From assembly GCA_039024315.1 (NCBI GenBank), contig JBCCQN010000016.1:1-64000 (forward strand): 64,000 nucleotides of DNA, given 5' to 3'. Source of the stretch: JBCAWW01 sp039024315. Lineage in GTDB: Bacteria > Bacteroidota > Bacteroidia > J057. Position 1 is the first letter of the stretch. Every line of letters starts with the position of its first letter. The notes under the pieces were generated by a model that made no database searches, was not told the origin of the DNA, and saw only the letters and a list, made by a program, of their open reading frames with translations. The position numbers and the translations under genes are program-made. Shown piece after piece: positions 25,670 through 33,321 of the stretch.

Positions 25670-26356
25670 CTACTTTTTGGGGAAATTCAAAAATAAGACA
25701 CGCCCCAATAGTAGATCCATCTCATTGTGGATAGGCGCGATCTTTTTGAGCTTAGTAAACAGCCATAAAAATGGTCGGTAGATCAACAACCAGCGAGAAG
25801 ACTTTTGTTTTTTGTCGATGCCATAGCTAGCCGTCTCGAAGCCTGACTTGATCCCCCAATAATTAAATTGGTCAATCGTCAAGGCAGCAGTATGCTGTAA
25901 GCCGTCATAATTTTGGCGATCCAAAGGCTCGAAGGTGTAAAAGAAACCACTGAAGAAAAAACGGAAGCGAGACTTCATGGACAAAATGTTAGGCGTAGAG
26001 ATATATAGCATCCCACCAGGTTTGAGAACCCGAAAGGCTTCCTTAAAAAAGGTCTCATGGTTGCTGATATGCTCCATGACCTCAATCGCAATCACTGCAT
26101 CAAAGCTCGCATCAGGGTAGGGGAGGCCATCGGTAATATCTGCTTTGGTACATTCGATCTCCTTAAAGTGGAAGTACTCTGGATAGAGATCACAGGCGGC
26201 TACCTCATAACCCTTGTCATGCAAGGTCTTGGCAAAAGCACCGTGCCCAGCGCCTACATCTAGGACCTTGGCTTTGCGACCGGCTTCTTGCTGGATAAAA
26301 TAGGGTAGGAATCGACTATGGATTCCAGGCATGGCGATGGGTTTGATTTCCTCCAT
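25670..26356 (-). CDS. class I SAM-dependent methyltransferase
   Basis: A 228-residue methyltransferase of the UbiE/Methyltransf_11 type. Motif I is VLDVGAGHGAFAKTL (about 36-50), the acidic motif II is VAACDLYPE, and the post-motif is FDAVIAIEVMEHISNHETFF with VLKPGGMLYISTPN. These are S-adenosylmethionine-binding features. The acceptor cannot be predicted; the C-terminal part (about 145-228) resembles methyltransferases acting on lipids or glycans. It stands alone between repeat-rich intergenic regions. Confidence 0.85.
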   Translation of the reverse strand: MEEIKPIAMPGIHSRFLPYFIQQEAGRKAKVLDVGAGHGAFAKTLHDKGYEVAACDLYPEYFHFKEIECTKADITDGLPYPDASFDAVIAIEVMEHISNHETFFKEAFRVLKPGGMLYISTPNILSMKSRFRFFFSGFFYTFEPLDRQNYDGLQHTAALTIDQFNYWGIKSGFETASYGIDKKQKSSRWLLIYRPFLWLFTKLKKIAPIHNEMDLLLGRVLFLNFPKK

Positions 26357-26475
26357 GGGGCGAAGTTAAGTAAGATGTAGAAATAATCCTGATGCCGAGT
26401 TAGGGAAGGAGTGGGGGAGGCGTATGCAATAAACCTCTACTCTAAGTGCGCGCATGCATACCGCAGCTTGAAGAT

Positions 26476-26493
26476 AAGCGTTCTGCGAAGCAG
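26476..26493 (+). repeat. 18-nt hairpin repeat (foot AAGCGTT, stem CTGC/GCAG, loop GAA)
   Basis: Intergenic copy with the GCGAAGC core, followed by TAA. Confidence 0.8.
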
Positions 26494-26543
26494 TAAGTCA
26501 AAGCTTAAACCAGCCAATATTTGATCTTACTACATTATACCAG

Positions 26544-26933
26544 CTACTTAATACTCGAAGCCTCTTTGGCCACAATAATCACGCCTTCGGTGTAGCTATA
26601 GCCGTATCCATAACCAAAGCCGCCGCCGCCTTTTTTTCGTTTGCCCATGATTTTATATTCCCAATCATAGTTTCCCGAAGTAATCGGGGTAATAGATTCT
26701 ACTTCTAGGCCTTCGGCTTCAATTTCGGCTATGGTATCAGCGATGTCTTCGGCAAGGCGTTTGATGTCGATTTTGGATTGGGAGAAGCCAGTCTGTTCCC
26801 AGCGCTTTTCTTTACGCATGACCTCTTTGGTCCCGCCAAAAAGCCGCTTTTTGACTTCTCCAGTAGGCACTTTGACGACTTTTTCTTCTCCTACTGGGAC
26901 CCCGTGACTTTGAATAAAATACACCTTACTCAT
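26544..26933 (-). CDS. small uncharacterised protein with Gly/Tyr-rich tail segment
   Basis: Start set at 26933 (MSKVYFIQSHGVPVGEEK), giving 129 residues. The longer frame from 27035 only overlaps the mutarotase gene. This start lies 2 nt after the mutarotase stop, so the two are co-transcribed. The middle (about 60-90) looks helical and acidic (DIADTIAEIEAEGLEVE), followed by a YDWEYKIMGKR strand, a GGGGFGYGYGYSY stretch and a final beta strand. No signal peptide; cytoplasmic. I do not recognise the family. Confidence 0.6.
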   Translation of the reverse strand: MSKVYFIQSHGVPVGEEKVVKVPTGEVKKRLFGGTKEVMRKEKRWEQTGFSQSKIDIKRLAEDIADTIAEIEAEGLEVESITPITSGNYDWEYKIMGKRKKGGGGFGYGYGYSYTEGVIIVAKEASSIK

Positions 26934-26935
26934 GG

Positions 26936-27280
26936 CTAGGCATTGAATTGAAAGATTTGCTTGAGTAGCACCCACTTTTCTCCTTGGGCCGCAAAAGGTA
27001 AGCCCTGCTGGTATTGATCCATTAAGGCTTCCCACTCTTGGACCTTACGATTGCTAGCGTCCATTTTAGCTTTGTGAGCAAAGCTAAACTCATCACTAAC
27101 GACCATCACCATAAATAAACGCTTGCCTGCTCTAAAAATTTGCATTTCCAATACACCTGCCTCTCTGATACGATCTTCGACCGCTGGCCAAACACGCTCG
27201 GCTTTGTGCCATGCCTCATACTCCCCAATCAATTTGGGATCATCTTTGAGATCGCAGGCTAAATAATAGGTCGTAGGCAT
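26936..27280 (-). CDS. L-rhamnose mutarotase-family protein (likely L-fucose mutarotase)
   Basis: A 114-residue protein of the DUF718/L-rhamnose mutarotase family, a dimeric ferredoxin-like fold that interconverts sugar anomers. Features are the N-terminal strand TTYYLACDLKDD, the His of EYEAWHKAERVWPAV, and the MQIFRAGKRLFMVMVVSDEF strands. Family members near fucose permeases act on L-fucose. Here the gene lies 128 bp from a FucP-like permease on the same strand, so L-fucose is the likely substrate (inference). Confidence 0.8.
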   Translation of the reverse strand: MPTTYYLACDLKDDPKLIGEYEAWHKAERVWPAVEDRIREAGVLEMQIFRAGKRLFMVMVVSDEFSFAHKAKMDASNRKVQEWEALMDQYQQGLPFAAQGEKWVLLKQIFQFNA

Positions 27281-27296
27281 AGGGAGGTTTGTGTAT

Positions 27297-27424
27297 GTAG
27301 AATTAAGCAGAAAGTATTAAGTATTTAGACGGTCTTCGGGAGAAGCAAAATTAAAGCACTAGCGCTTCTATTTATGTCTATTTACTCATGTCTCCCTACT
27401 TTATACTTTTATCTCTCTACTTCT
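27297..27424. repeat. possible diverged copy of the 105-120 bp inverted-repeat element
   Basis: The left part (AAGCAGAAAGTATTAAGTAT then TTAGAC) and the right part, read inverted (AAGTAGAGAGATAAAAGTAT), resemble the ends of copies A-D. The centre is different. It fills the gap between the mutarotase and permease genes. Confidence 0.4.
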
Positions 27425-28680
27425 TGGCTCTGGCGTTCCGCGAAGCGGCCGTACAAACTTACGATCAAAAAGCAAACTAGCGGTACATAGAAGGAATATT
27501 TGATGCTACCGCTACTATCAGAGATCAAACCCTGAATGCCGGTCAAGACTGCTCCTCCTAAGATGGCCATTACTAGCCCTGAGCCTCCCAACTGAGTGTC
27601 TTTGCCTAAGCCCTTGAGTCCAAGCCCATAAATGGTTGGAAACATAAGCGACATACAGGCCGATATACCCACTAAAGAATAAACTCCGAGCGTGCCGCTG
27701 CCCCAAATCGCACCCAAAGTCAAAACGATTGCCAAAGCGGCTAAGATCGATAATAAACGAGCGGGTTTGATATAGCGCATCAGGTAGGTGCAGATAAAGC
27801 GAGAGGCTAAAAAGAGGACCAATGAAGCGATGTAGTAGCTGGAAGCGGCTTCTTCATCTACGGCTAGCTCACGCATGACATATCGAATGGTAAAAGACCA
27901 GATACAAATCTGAGCTCCCACATAAAAAAACTGAGCCACCACGGCCATGACATAGTTTCGGTTGCGAGTGAGTCGCCCGAGCGAACGCTTAAAGTTGAAG
28001 GCTTCGCTATCATCGGAAGCTTTGGGCATCTTGGTAAAAGCAATCATCAACCAGAGCACAAGTAGTACTGCCGCTACGCCTACATAAGGCCCCATAACTG
28101 CACTTAATTCTTCGGCTTGGATAGTGGCGAGTTGGTCTGCCGGCATAGCCGAACGCTCCTCTTCGGTGGCGGGATTTAAGTGAGAGAGGATGAAAAACTT
28201 ACTAAGCAGTACGCCGGTGATCGAACCCACTGGATTGAAGGATTGGGCGAGATTGAGGCGCTGAGTACCGCTTTCTTCGGGCCCCATGGCTACGATATAA
28301 GGATTGGCTGAAGTCTCTAAAAAGGACAAGCCGCCCGCCAAAATGTAAAGCGCCGCTAAAAAATGCCCATAAACCATCGTCTGGCTAGCTGGGTAAAAGA
28401 GCAAAGCCCCGCCGATAAACATGCCTAAGCCCAAAAGAACGCCCGTTTTGTAGGAAAAACGCTTGATCAATAAAGCCGCTGGAATTGCAAAACAAAAGTA
28501 TGCCCCATAAAAAGCATACTGCACGAAGGTCGTCTGGAAATCAGACATGCTCATGATCTTCTTGAAGGCAGCCAAAAGTGTATCGGTCATATTATTGGCA
28601 ATCCCCCAAGCCAAAAACATGGAGGTAATGAGGATAAAGGCCAATAAGTATTGACGAGGGATGAGGGCTTTCTTTTCCAT
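27409..28680 (-). CDS. fucP: FucP-like L-fucose:H+ symporter (MFS)
   Basis: A 423-residue inner-membrane transporter with 12 predicted membrane segments, similar to FucP of the FHS subfamily of the major facilitator superfamily. Typical parts are the opening FILITSMFLAWGIANNMTD, GAYFCFAIPAALLIKRFSYKTG, LETSANPYIVAMGPEESG with RLNLAQSFNP, and a second-half MFPTIYGLGLKGLG. The acidic residue in the NNMTDTL region is the family proton-coupling site. Substrate is L-fucose or a similar deoxy sugar. An 18-nt hairpin repeat lies over the last codons (FAERQ) and another inside at 28141-28158. Confidence 0.88.
   Translation of the reverse strand: MEKKALIPRQYLLAFILITSMFLAWGIANNMTDTLLAAFKKIMSMSDFQTTFVQYAFYGAYFCFAIPAALLIKRFSYKTGVLLGLGMFIGGALLFYPASQTMVYGHFLAALYILAGGLSFLETSANPYIVAMGPEESGTQRLNLAQSFNPVGSITGVLLSKFFILSHLNPATEEERSAMPADQLATIQAEELSAVMGPYVGVAAVLLVLWLMIAFTKMPKASDDSEAFNFKRSLGRLTRNRNYVMAVVAQFFYVGAQICIWSFTIRYVMRELAVDEEAASSYYIASLVLFLASRFICTYLMRYIKPARLLSILAALAIVLTLGAIWGSGTLGVYSLVGISACMSLMFPTIYGLGLKGLGKDTQLGGSGLVMAILGGAVLTGIQGLISDSSGSIKYSFYVPLVCFLIVSLYGRFAERQSQEVER
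27431..27448 (+). repeat. 18-nt hairpin repeat (foot TGGCGTT, stem CCGC/GCGG, loop GAA)
   Basis: Perfect stem, one foot change; it covers part of the C-terminus of the FucP-like gene. Confidence 0.7.
28141..28158 (-). repeat. 18-nt hairpin repeat (foot GAGCGTT, stem CGGC/GCCG, loop TAT)
   Basis: Inside the permease gene, in the loop region encoding EERSAMP. Confidence 0.65.
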
Positions 28681-28795
28681 AGTAAGTAGTAGCTAAAAGA
28701 GGCGTTTTGGCACAAATCTGAAAACAAATTCGAGCCTCAAGAGTGGTCTTAGTGCAGGCAAAAGATAAAGACTAATTAAAATATATCCCGCATAA

Positions 28796-29710
28796 ATGGA
28801 AAAACTAAGCTTAGCCCTCGATTGGACACCTAATATCAATCACATTGGCTTTTTTGTCGCGCAAGAAAAAGGCTTTTATCAGGAATATGATCTAGAGGTC
28901 GAGATTACGGATCCCTCCCTTGATAATTATGAAATTACTCCTGCTAAGAAAGTAGAAATGGGGGCTGCAGATTTTGCTCTTTGCCCTACGGAAAGCGTGA
29001 TCAGTTACCGGACCAAAAGCCAGCCTTTTGATTTAATTGCTATTGCCGCAGTATTGCAATATGATCTGAGTGCGATTGTGGTCAAAGCAGATGCTGGTAT
29101 CCATTCGCCTAAGGATTTGGATGGCAAGCTCTACAGCTCTTACAAAGCTCGGTATGAAGATGGGATTGTAATGGAGATGATCAAAAACGATGGAGGAGCA
29201 GGCAACCTAAACCTGAGCTATCCCGCAAAGTTGGGCATTTGGAATACCCTATTACAAGGCGAAGCGGATGCAACTTGGATTTTTCTCAATTGGGAAGGCG
29301 TCTCGGCCCAAAGCTTGGGTAATCAGCTCAAGTACTTTAGGATGCGAGATTACCAAATCCCGTATTCCTATTCACCCGTAATTGCTGCCTCAGAAGCCCA
29401 GCTGAGCGCAAAACTAGTCCAATATCAGGCCTTTTTGCAGGCATCAAAAAAAGGCTTCTTACATTGTCAGGCAGCACCGGAAGAGTCCATCGAAATACTG
29501 AGGAAATTTGTGCCTGCACATGAAGCTGAGATCGATCTCCAAGAGGCCTTGGCTGTCTCCTTGCCTGCCTTTGGTAATAAAGACAGTTGGGGTCAGATTG
29601 ATCCCAAAGTGATCAGCAGTTTTTTTGACTGGATCTTCGCCAAGGGCCTCGAGACTCAAGTTCTTGCCCCGGAAGAGATCTTTACCCTTAGCGCATTTCA
29701 TACAAAATGA
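28796..29710 (+). CDS. NMT1/THI5-like protein without a signal peptide
   Basis: A 304-residue type 2 periplasmic-binding fold of the NMT1/THI5 family (LALDWTPNINHIGFFVAQEKGFYQEYDL, EITPAKKVEMGAADFALCPTESV, SSYKARYEDGIV, WIFLNWEGV). In bacteria such proteins are usually the pyrimidine-precursor-binding part of thiamine ABC importers. Fungal THI5 instead makes the thiamine pyrimidine from its own His and PLP. This protein starts directly with the first strand, has no export signal and has no ABC permease or ATPase beside it, so it seems cytoplasmic. The CCCFC motif of fungal THI5 is absent. Its function is therefore open. The next gene overlaps its stop (ATGA). Confidence 0.75.
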   Translation: MEKLSLALDWTPNINHIGFFVAQEKGFYQEYDLEVEITDPSLDNYEITPAKKVEMGAADFALCPTESVISYRTKSQPFDLIAIAAVLQYDLSAIVVKADAGIHSPKDLDGKLYSSYKARYEDGIVMEMIKNDGGAGNLNLSYPAKLGIWNTLLQGEADATWIFLNWEGVSAQSLGNQLKYFRMRDYQIPYSYSPVIAASEAQLSAKLVQYQAFLQASKKGFLHCQAAPEESIEILRKFVPAHEAEIDLQEALAVSLPAFGNKDSWGQIDPKVISSFFDWIFAKGLETQVLAPEEIFTLSAFHTK

Positions 29711-30870
29711 ACAAATTAAACAGTCTTCTTTTGGCCTTTTGGGGGCTAGGATTGATGGGGCTTTCTGCACAAAGCAATAGCTATACCCTCAATGGTGAAA
29801 CGGCCCCGGCAACTCAGCCGCAAAAATTTGGCGTAGGAGTTCTTCCGGCAGACTCTGTAAAATTGGGTGGCCTATCTTTTTCGCCTGATGGAAACGAATT
29901 AGTATATGTAGTCAGGGAAAAAGGGATGTTTTATATGCAAAAGCAGGATGGGAAATGGACTGCCCCTAGTCTGATAGCGGCTTCCCAACAATTCAAAACC
30001 CACGTGATGTACCCCAAGTTTTCCCCCGATGGATCCTTTATCAGTTTTGTGGATGGTAATTCGAAAGAATTTGGCTTCGGAGATATTTACCGGATCAATC
30101 GCTTAGAGGATGGCAGTTGGTCGGATAGGATTGTCAAATTTCCTGCCCCTATCAATTCCGCCGCACGAGATGCCGGACATAGTTTCACTTCAGACGGGAC
30201 CTTATATTTCTCCTCTGGTCGAGCGGATGATACTTGGAGTGGGAACATTTTGCAGGCTAGTCCAAATAACGCGGGAAGCTATGATATTTCTGTACTGGAA
30301 GAGCTGAGCATATTTAGCATCGAAACGGATGAGGAATGTCTTTATGTTGCCCCTCAGGGGGAGTATTTGATTACGGATTCTTGGCGGAGTGTCAATGGCC
30401 ACAAGATCGATCTATACATTACTTATAAAAGGTCCAACGGCCAATGGTCTGAGATCAAAGCTCTGAATGCGAATATTAATACAGAAGGATTGGAGCATAT
30501 CCCTTTCGTGAGCAGCGATCATCAATATCTCTTCTTTGTCCGAGATGACCACTTTTATTGGGTGAGCACCAAAGAAATCTTTACCCCTTATCAAAACTTA
30601 AAAATTCCTGACTTTTATGAAAAGGTCGATAAAGAGATTTCCTTGAAATTTTCTGCTGAAACCTTCATGGATTTCAACGGCACCATTACGGATTATGATC
30701 TCAGTATCCTTGGTCAAGATAGCTTACCCGATTGGATGAGTTTTAATCCAGCAGCCTTAGCCCTCAAAGGTATTGCCAAAGAGGCGGAAACCTTATGTTG
30801 TGTATTGTTGGCTACCGACAATGATGGGAACCAAAGCCAAGCGGAGTTTAAAATTATTATTGCAGAGTAA
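29707..30870 (+). CDS. secreted PD40 beta-propeller protein with cadherin-like C-terminal domain
   Basis: A 387-residue exported protein (signal peptide ending at GLSAQ). Residues about 40-300 form a WD40-like PD40 propeller (GGLSFSPDGNELVYVV, MYPKFSPDGSFISFVDG, GHSFTSDGTLYFSSGR, HIPFVSSDHQYLFFV), as in TolB and peptide hydrolases. Residues about 305-387 look like an Ig/cadherin-like (CADG) domain (LPDWMSFNPAALALKGIA, then ATDNDGNQSQAEFKI). It overlaps the THI5-like gene by 4 nt, so the two are translationally coupled. Exact role unknown. Confidence 0.8.
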   Translation: MNKLNSLLLAFWGLGLMGLSAQSNSYTLNGETAPATQPQKFGVGVLPADSVKLGGLSFSPDGNELVYVVREKGMFYMQKQDGKWTAPSLIAASQQFKTHVMYPKFSPDGSFISFVDGNSKEFGFGDIYRINRLEDGSWSDRIVKFPAPINSAARDAGHSFTSDGTLYFSSGRADDTWSGNILQASPNNAGSYDISVLEELSIFSIETDEECLYVAPQGEYLITDSWRSVNGHKIDLYITYKRSNGQWSEIKALNANINTEGLEHIPFVSSDHQYLFFVRDDHFYWVSTKEIFTPYQNLKIPDFYEKVDKEISLKFSAETFMDFNGTITDYDLSILGQDSLPDWMSFNPAALALKGIAKEAETLCCVLLATDNDGNQSQAEFKIIIAE

Positions 30871-30877
30871 AAGTTTA

Positions 30878-31657
30878 CTAGATTCTTCGATCTAGGTGTA
30901 CATAACCCCCATCTACATAATAAAACTGCCCTGTAGTGTGGCTTGCTTTATCGGATAGCAAAAACAGCACTGTATTAGCGATTTCCTCAGGCGTCGTCAT
31001 GCGGTTTTGATAAGGGATTTTATGGGCGATAGCTTGCTCAGCGGCGGCAGGATCATCATAATGCATATCCAGCCATTGGCGGTAAAGAGGCGTCATCACC
31101 TCGGCAGGAAGGATAGCATTGACTCTTACCGAGTCTTTGAGAAAAGCGACCGCCCATTCTCTAGTCAGACCTAAAATGGCTCCTTTGGCGGCTGCATAGC
31201 CAGAAGTATCGCCCTGACCCGTTTGGGCCACTTTGGAGGCAATATTGACGATAGCGCCTTGAGCCTCTGCGAGGAACGATCGTCCGTAATGTACTAGATC
31301 ATATACGTGGTGGAGGTTGATTTCGAGCGAACGTCTAAAGGCTTCAGGACCCTTTTCTAGACTAGCCCCATCATTGATGCCTGCATTGTTGACGATTCCA
31401 TCCAAGCGACCGAATTTAGCGATGGTCTCGTCGATGACTTTTTTACTATTGGGGGCTGGTCCCAGTTCTAGGATGATGGCATGTGCTTCTTGGCCCGCTG
31501 CGCGGAACGCTTCTATCATTTGTTCGGTCAAGGACCGATCAAGTGTTGCGATTACGGGGATGCCGCCTTCGGCGGCGATACCTTGGCTGATCGCTGCCCC
31601 GATCCCACTTGAGCCACCGCTAACGATAAATACCTTGCCTGCAAGTCCTAAGTCCAT
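30878..31657 (-). CDS. short-chain dehydrogenase, likely of L-fucose degradation
   Basis: I start at 31657 (MDLGLAGKVFIVSGGSSGIG), giving 259 residues. The frame is open to an ATG at 31741, but those 28 extra codons lie in a mobile-looking repeat (copy C). A Rossmann enzyme with GGSSGIG (about 13-19), NNAGIND, a catalytic Tyr-x3-Lys in YAAAKGAILG (Tyr about 154) and a C-terminal DGGYVHLD. It has the SDR length and motifs of L-fucose dehydrogenase or 2-keto-3-deoxy-L-fuconate dehydrogenase. The neighbouring lactonase-like gene supports an L-fucose role (inference). A hairpin repeat at 31495-31512 encodes EAFRAAGQ. Confidence 0.85.
   Translation of the reverse strand: MDLGLAGKVFIVSGGSSGIGAAISQGIAAEGGIPVIATLDRSLTEQMIEAFRAAGQEAHAIILELGPAPNSKKVIDETIAKFGRLDGIVNNAGINDGASLEKGPEAFRRSLEINLHHVYDLVHYGRSFLAEAQGAIVNIASKVAQTGQGDTSGYAAAKGAILGLTREWAVAFLKDSVRVNAILPAEVMTPLYRQWLDMHYDDPAAAEQAIAHKIPYQNRMTTPEEIANTVLFLLSDKASHTTGQFYYVDGGYVHLDRRI
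31495..31512 (-). repeat. 18-nt hairpin repeat (foot AAGCGTT, stem CCGC/GCGG, loop GCA)
   Basis: Perfect copy in the coding strand of the dehydrogenase gene, in a surface-helix position (EAFRAAG). Confidence 0.75.
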
Positions 31658-31667
31658 TTTGAGTAAG

Positions 31668-31777
31668 GAGTAGAAAGTATCCCGAAAGCTTTCGGGAGTA
31701 TTCAGTACAGAAAAAAGGTCTCGCTGCACCATATAGGGCAATGTGCCTAGGTCTGAATACTGAATAGGATTGTCTGA
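31668..31777. repeat. 105-120 bp inverted-repeat element, copy C
   Basis: GGAGTAGAAAGTATCCCGAA with the perfect CCCGAAAGCTTTCGGG palindrome at one end, GAATACTGAATAGGATTGTC at the other. It sits directly upstream of the dehydrogenase start, between it and the lactonase gene. Confidence 0.7.
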
Positions 31778-31786
31778 TTGCTTATA

Positions 31787-32614
31787 TCATAAGTGATAAA
31801 AGTCTATAGCATTTTGGCCAAGGATGGCGGCTTGCTCGTCTGGGCTTAGTTTGGCGATAAATTGCAGTACCGCATTATAGCCAGCGGCATATTCTCCCGC
31901 CAAAAGGCAAACGGGCCAATCAGAACCATAGAGCAGGCGCTTGGCGCCAAAAGTCTCCATGACGCATGTCATATAGGGTTCTAATTGCTCATAAGTCCAG
32001 CCTTGCCAGTCGGCTTCGGTGAGCATGCCTGACAGTTTGCAATAAACGTTCTGGCGTTCGCCGAAGGCGCGCATCAAAGTCGCCCAGCCATCATAAAAAC
32101 CATCCTTAATATAAGGTTTTGCGATATGATCTATGACAAATCTTTGCTTAGGGAAACGACGAGTCAATTCCAATGCGGCCCCTAATTGGTGCGGAAAGAT
32201 CAAAATATCATAGCTGAAGTTATACTTTTGGAGTTGGGCGATGCCTCTTAGAAAATCCTCTCGCAACAAAAAGTTGACATCGGGCTCTGCTTGTACCACA
32301 TGTCGAAAACCGACCAATTTGCTTGCCTGCTTATAATGGGATAAGCGTTCGGCGAGCCGATCAGCACGAATATCGACCCAGCCTACTACGCCTTTGATAA
32401 AATCATGCTGCTCGGCCAGAGAAAGCAAAAAGTCGGTTTCGGCCTCGCTTTGGTCCGCTTGTACGGCCACACAGCCTTCGATTTCGTGTCTTTGAAAAAT
32501 GGGCCAGAGGTCATCTGGCAAGAAATCTCGCCGGATGAGGGACATATGATCTTCGATCCAGGCGTGTTTCTCTGGATCATATTGCCAAAAGTGCTGATGA
32601 GCGTCTATCTTCAT
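31787..32614 (-). CDS. amidohydrolase family 2 protein, likely L-fuconolactonase
   Basis: About 275 residues from an ATG at 32614 (an alternative ATG lies 3 codons upstream). A TIM-barrel hydrolase with the N-terminal metal motif MKIDAHQHFWQ, a central VIDHIAKP (metal His) and a C-terminal LLYGSDWPVCLL (catalytic Asp). Members next to fucose permeases and SDRs open L-fuconolactone to L-fuconate. It is on the same strand as the dehydrogenase, mutarotase and permease, but no fuconate dehydratase is in the window. Two hairpin repeats fall inside (32052-32069 and 32343-32359). Confidence 0.85.
   Translation of the reverse strand: MKIDAHQHFWQYDPEKHAWIEDHMSLIRRDFLPDDLWPIFQRHEIEGCVAVQADQSEAETDFLLSLAEQHDFIKGVVGWVDIRADRLAERLSHYKQASKLVGFRHVVQAEPDVNFLLREDFLRGIAQLQKYNFSYDILIFPHQLGAALELTRRFPKQRFVIDHIAKPYIKDGFYDGWATLMRAFGERQNVYCKLSGMLTEADWQGWTYEQLEPYMTCVMETFGAKRLLYGSDWPVCLLAGEYAAGYNAVLQFIAKLSPDEQAAILGQNAIDFYHL
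32052..32069 (+). repeat. 18-nt hairpin repeat (foot TGGCGTT, stem CGCC/GGCG, loop GAA)
   Basis: Perfect stem and one foot change, inside the lactonase-like gene (encodes AFGERQ). Confidence 0.65.
32343..32359 (+). repeat. 18-nt-type hairpin repeat (foot AAGCGTT, stem CGGC/GCCG, loop GA)
   Basis: Perfect foot and stem with a shortened loop, inside the lactonase-like gene. Confidence 0.65.
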
Positions 32615-32687
32615 AGGTTTCAAGATAGCAGAAGCCGAGCATTATCAATGCTACTCTGCCACATTTTACTAGCACAAATTCAATTCA

Positions 32688-33308
32688 ATGAGCTGGATCA
32701 AGCAAATATCCTACGAAAAAGCCAGCGGTAAGCTCCGTCAACTCTATGACCGCATCAAAGGCCCTGATAATAATGTTGACAATGTCATGATGGTACATAG
32801 CCTCAGGCCACATACCATGGTCGGTCATATGCATTTGTACAAAAACGTATTGCACCATCGCGACAATCAACTGCCGCGCTGGTATATGGAATTGTTAGGG
32901 GTTTATGTGAGTAAACTCAACCAATGTGATTATTGCTTTGAGCATCATACTGCTGGCTTTAAGCGCTTTTTGGGCGATAAGGCCCGCGCAGAAAAAATTA
33001 TGCTAGCTTTGGAGGGACCACTTAGCTCCCAATTGTTTGATGCTAGGGAGAAAGCTGGGCTCCTTTATGCCTACCAGCTAACGCGTTCTCCGCAGGAGCT
33101 AAACCAAAAAAGTATCACCGCATTGCAGAAGGCTGGCTTTTCGGACGGAGAAATCGTAGAATTGAACCAAGTTGTTAGCTATTTTAATTACGCCAATCGT
33201 ACCGTACTCGGACTTGGCGTTTCGATAGAGGGAGATATCATCGGTTTATCCCCCAGCGATATCACTGATAGTGAAAACTGGTCTCACAATTATGGCCCCA
33301 CAAATTAA
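32688..33308 (+). CDS. carboxymuconolactone decarboxylase/AhpD-like peroxidase-related protein
   Basis: A 206-residue all-helical protein of the CMD/AhpD superfamily (uncharacterised peroxidase-related branch). The redox motif is NQCDYCFEHHTAGF (about 80-93): two Cys separated by two residues and a His three further on, as in AhpD. This fits a cytoplasmic alkylhydroperoxidase-like activity. It is divergent from the lactonase gene and followed directly by a ThuA-like lipoprotein, whose start overlaps the region of its stop. A hairpin repeat lies inside (33081-33098). Confidence 0.83.
   Translation: MSWIKQISYEKASGKLRQLYDRIKGPDNNVDNVMMVHSLRPHTMVGHMHLYKNVLHHRDNQLPRWYMELLGVYVSKLNQCDYCFEHHTAGFKRFLGDKARAEKIMLALEGPLSSQLFDAREKAGLLYAYQLTRSPQELNQKSITALQKAGFSDGEIVELNQVVSYFNYANRTVLGLGVSIEGDIIGLSPSDITDSENWSHNYGPTN
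33081..33098 (+). repeat. 18-nt hairpin repeat (foot ACGCGTT, stem CTCC/GGAG, loop GCA)
   Basis: Perfect stem with a diverged foot, inside the AhpD-like gene (encodes TRSPQEL). Confidence 0.6.
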
Positions 33309-33321
33309 TCAACCTAAAATC

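Noticed and set aside
25395..25781. 128-codon plus-strand frame
   Set aside because: It runs through a repeat element and into the antisense of the methyltransferase gene.
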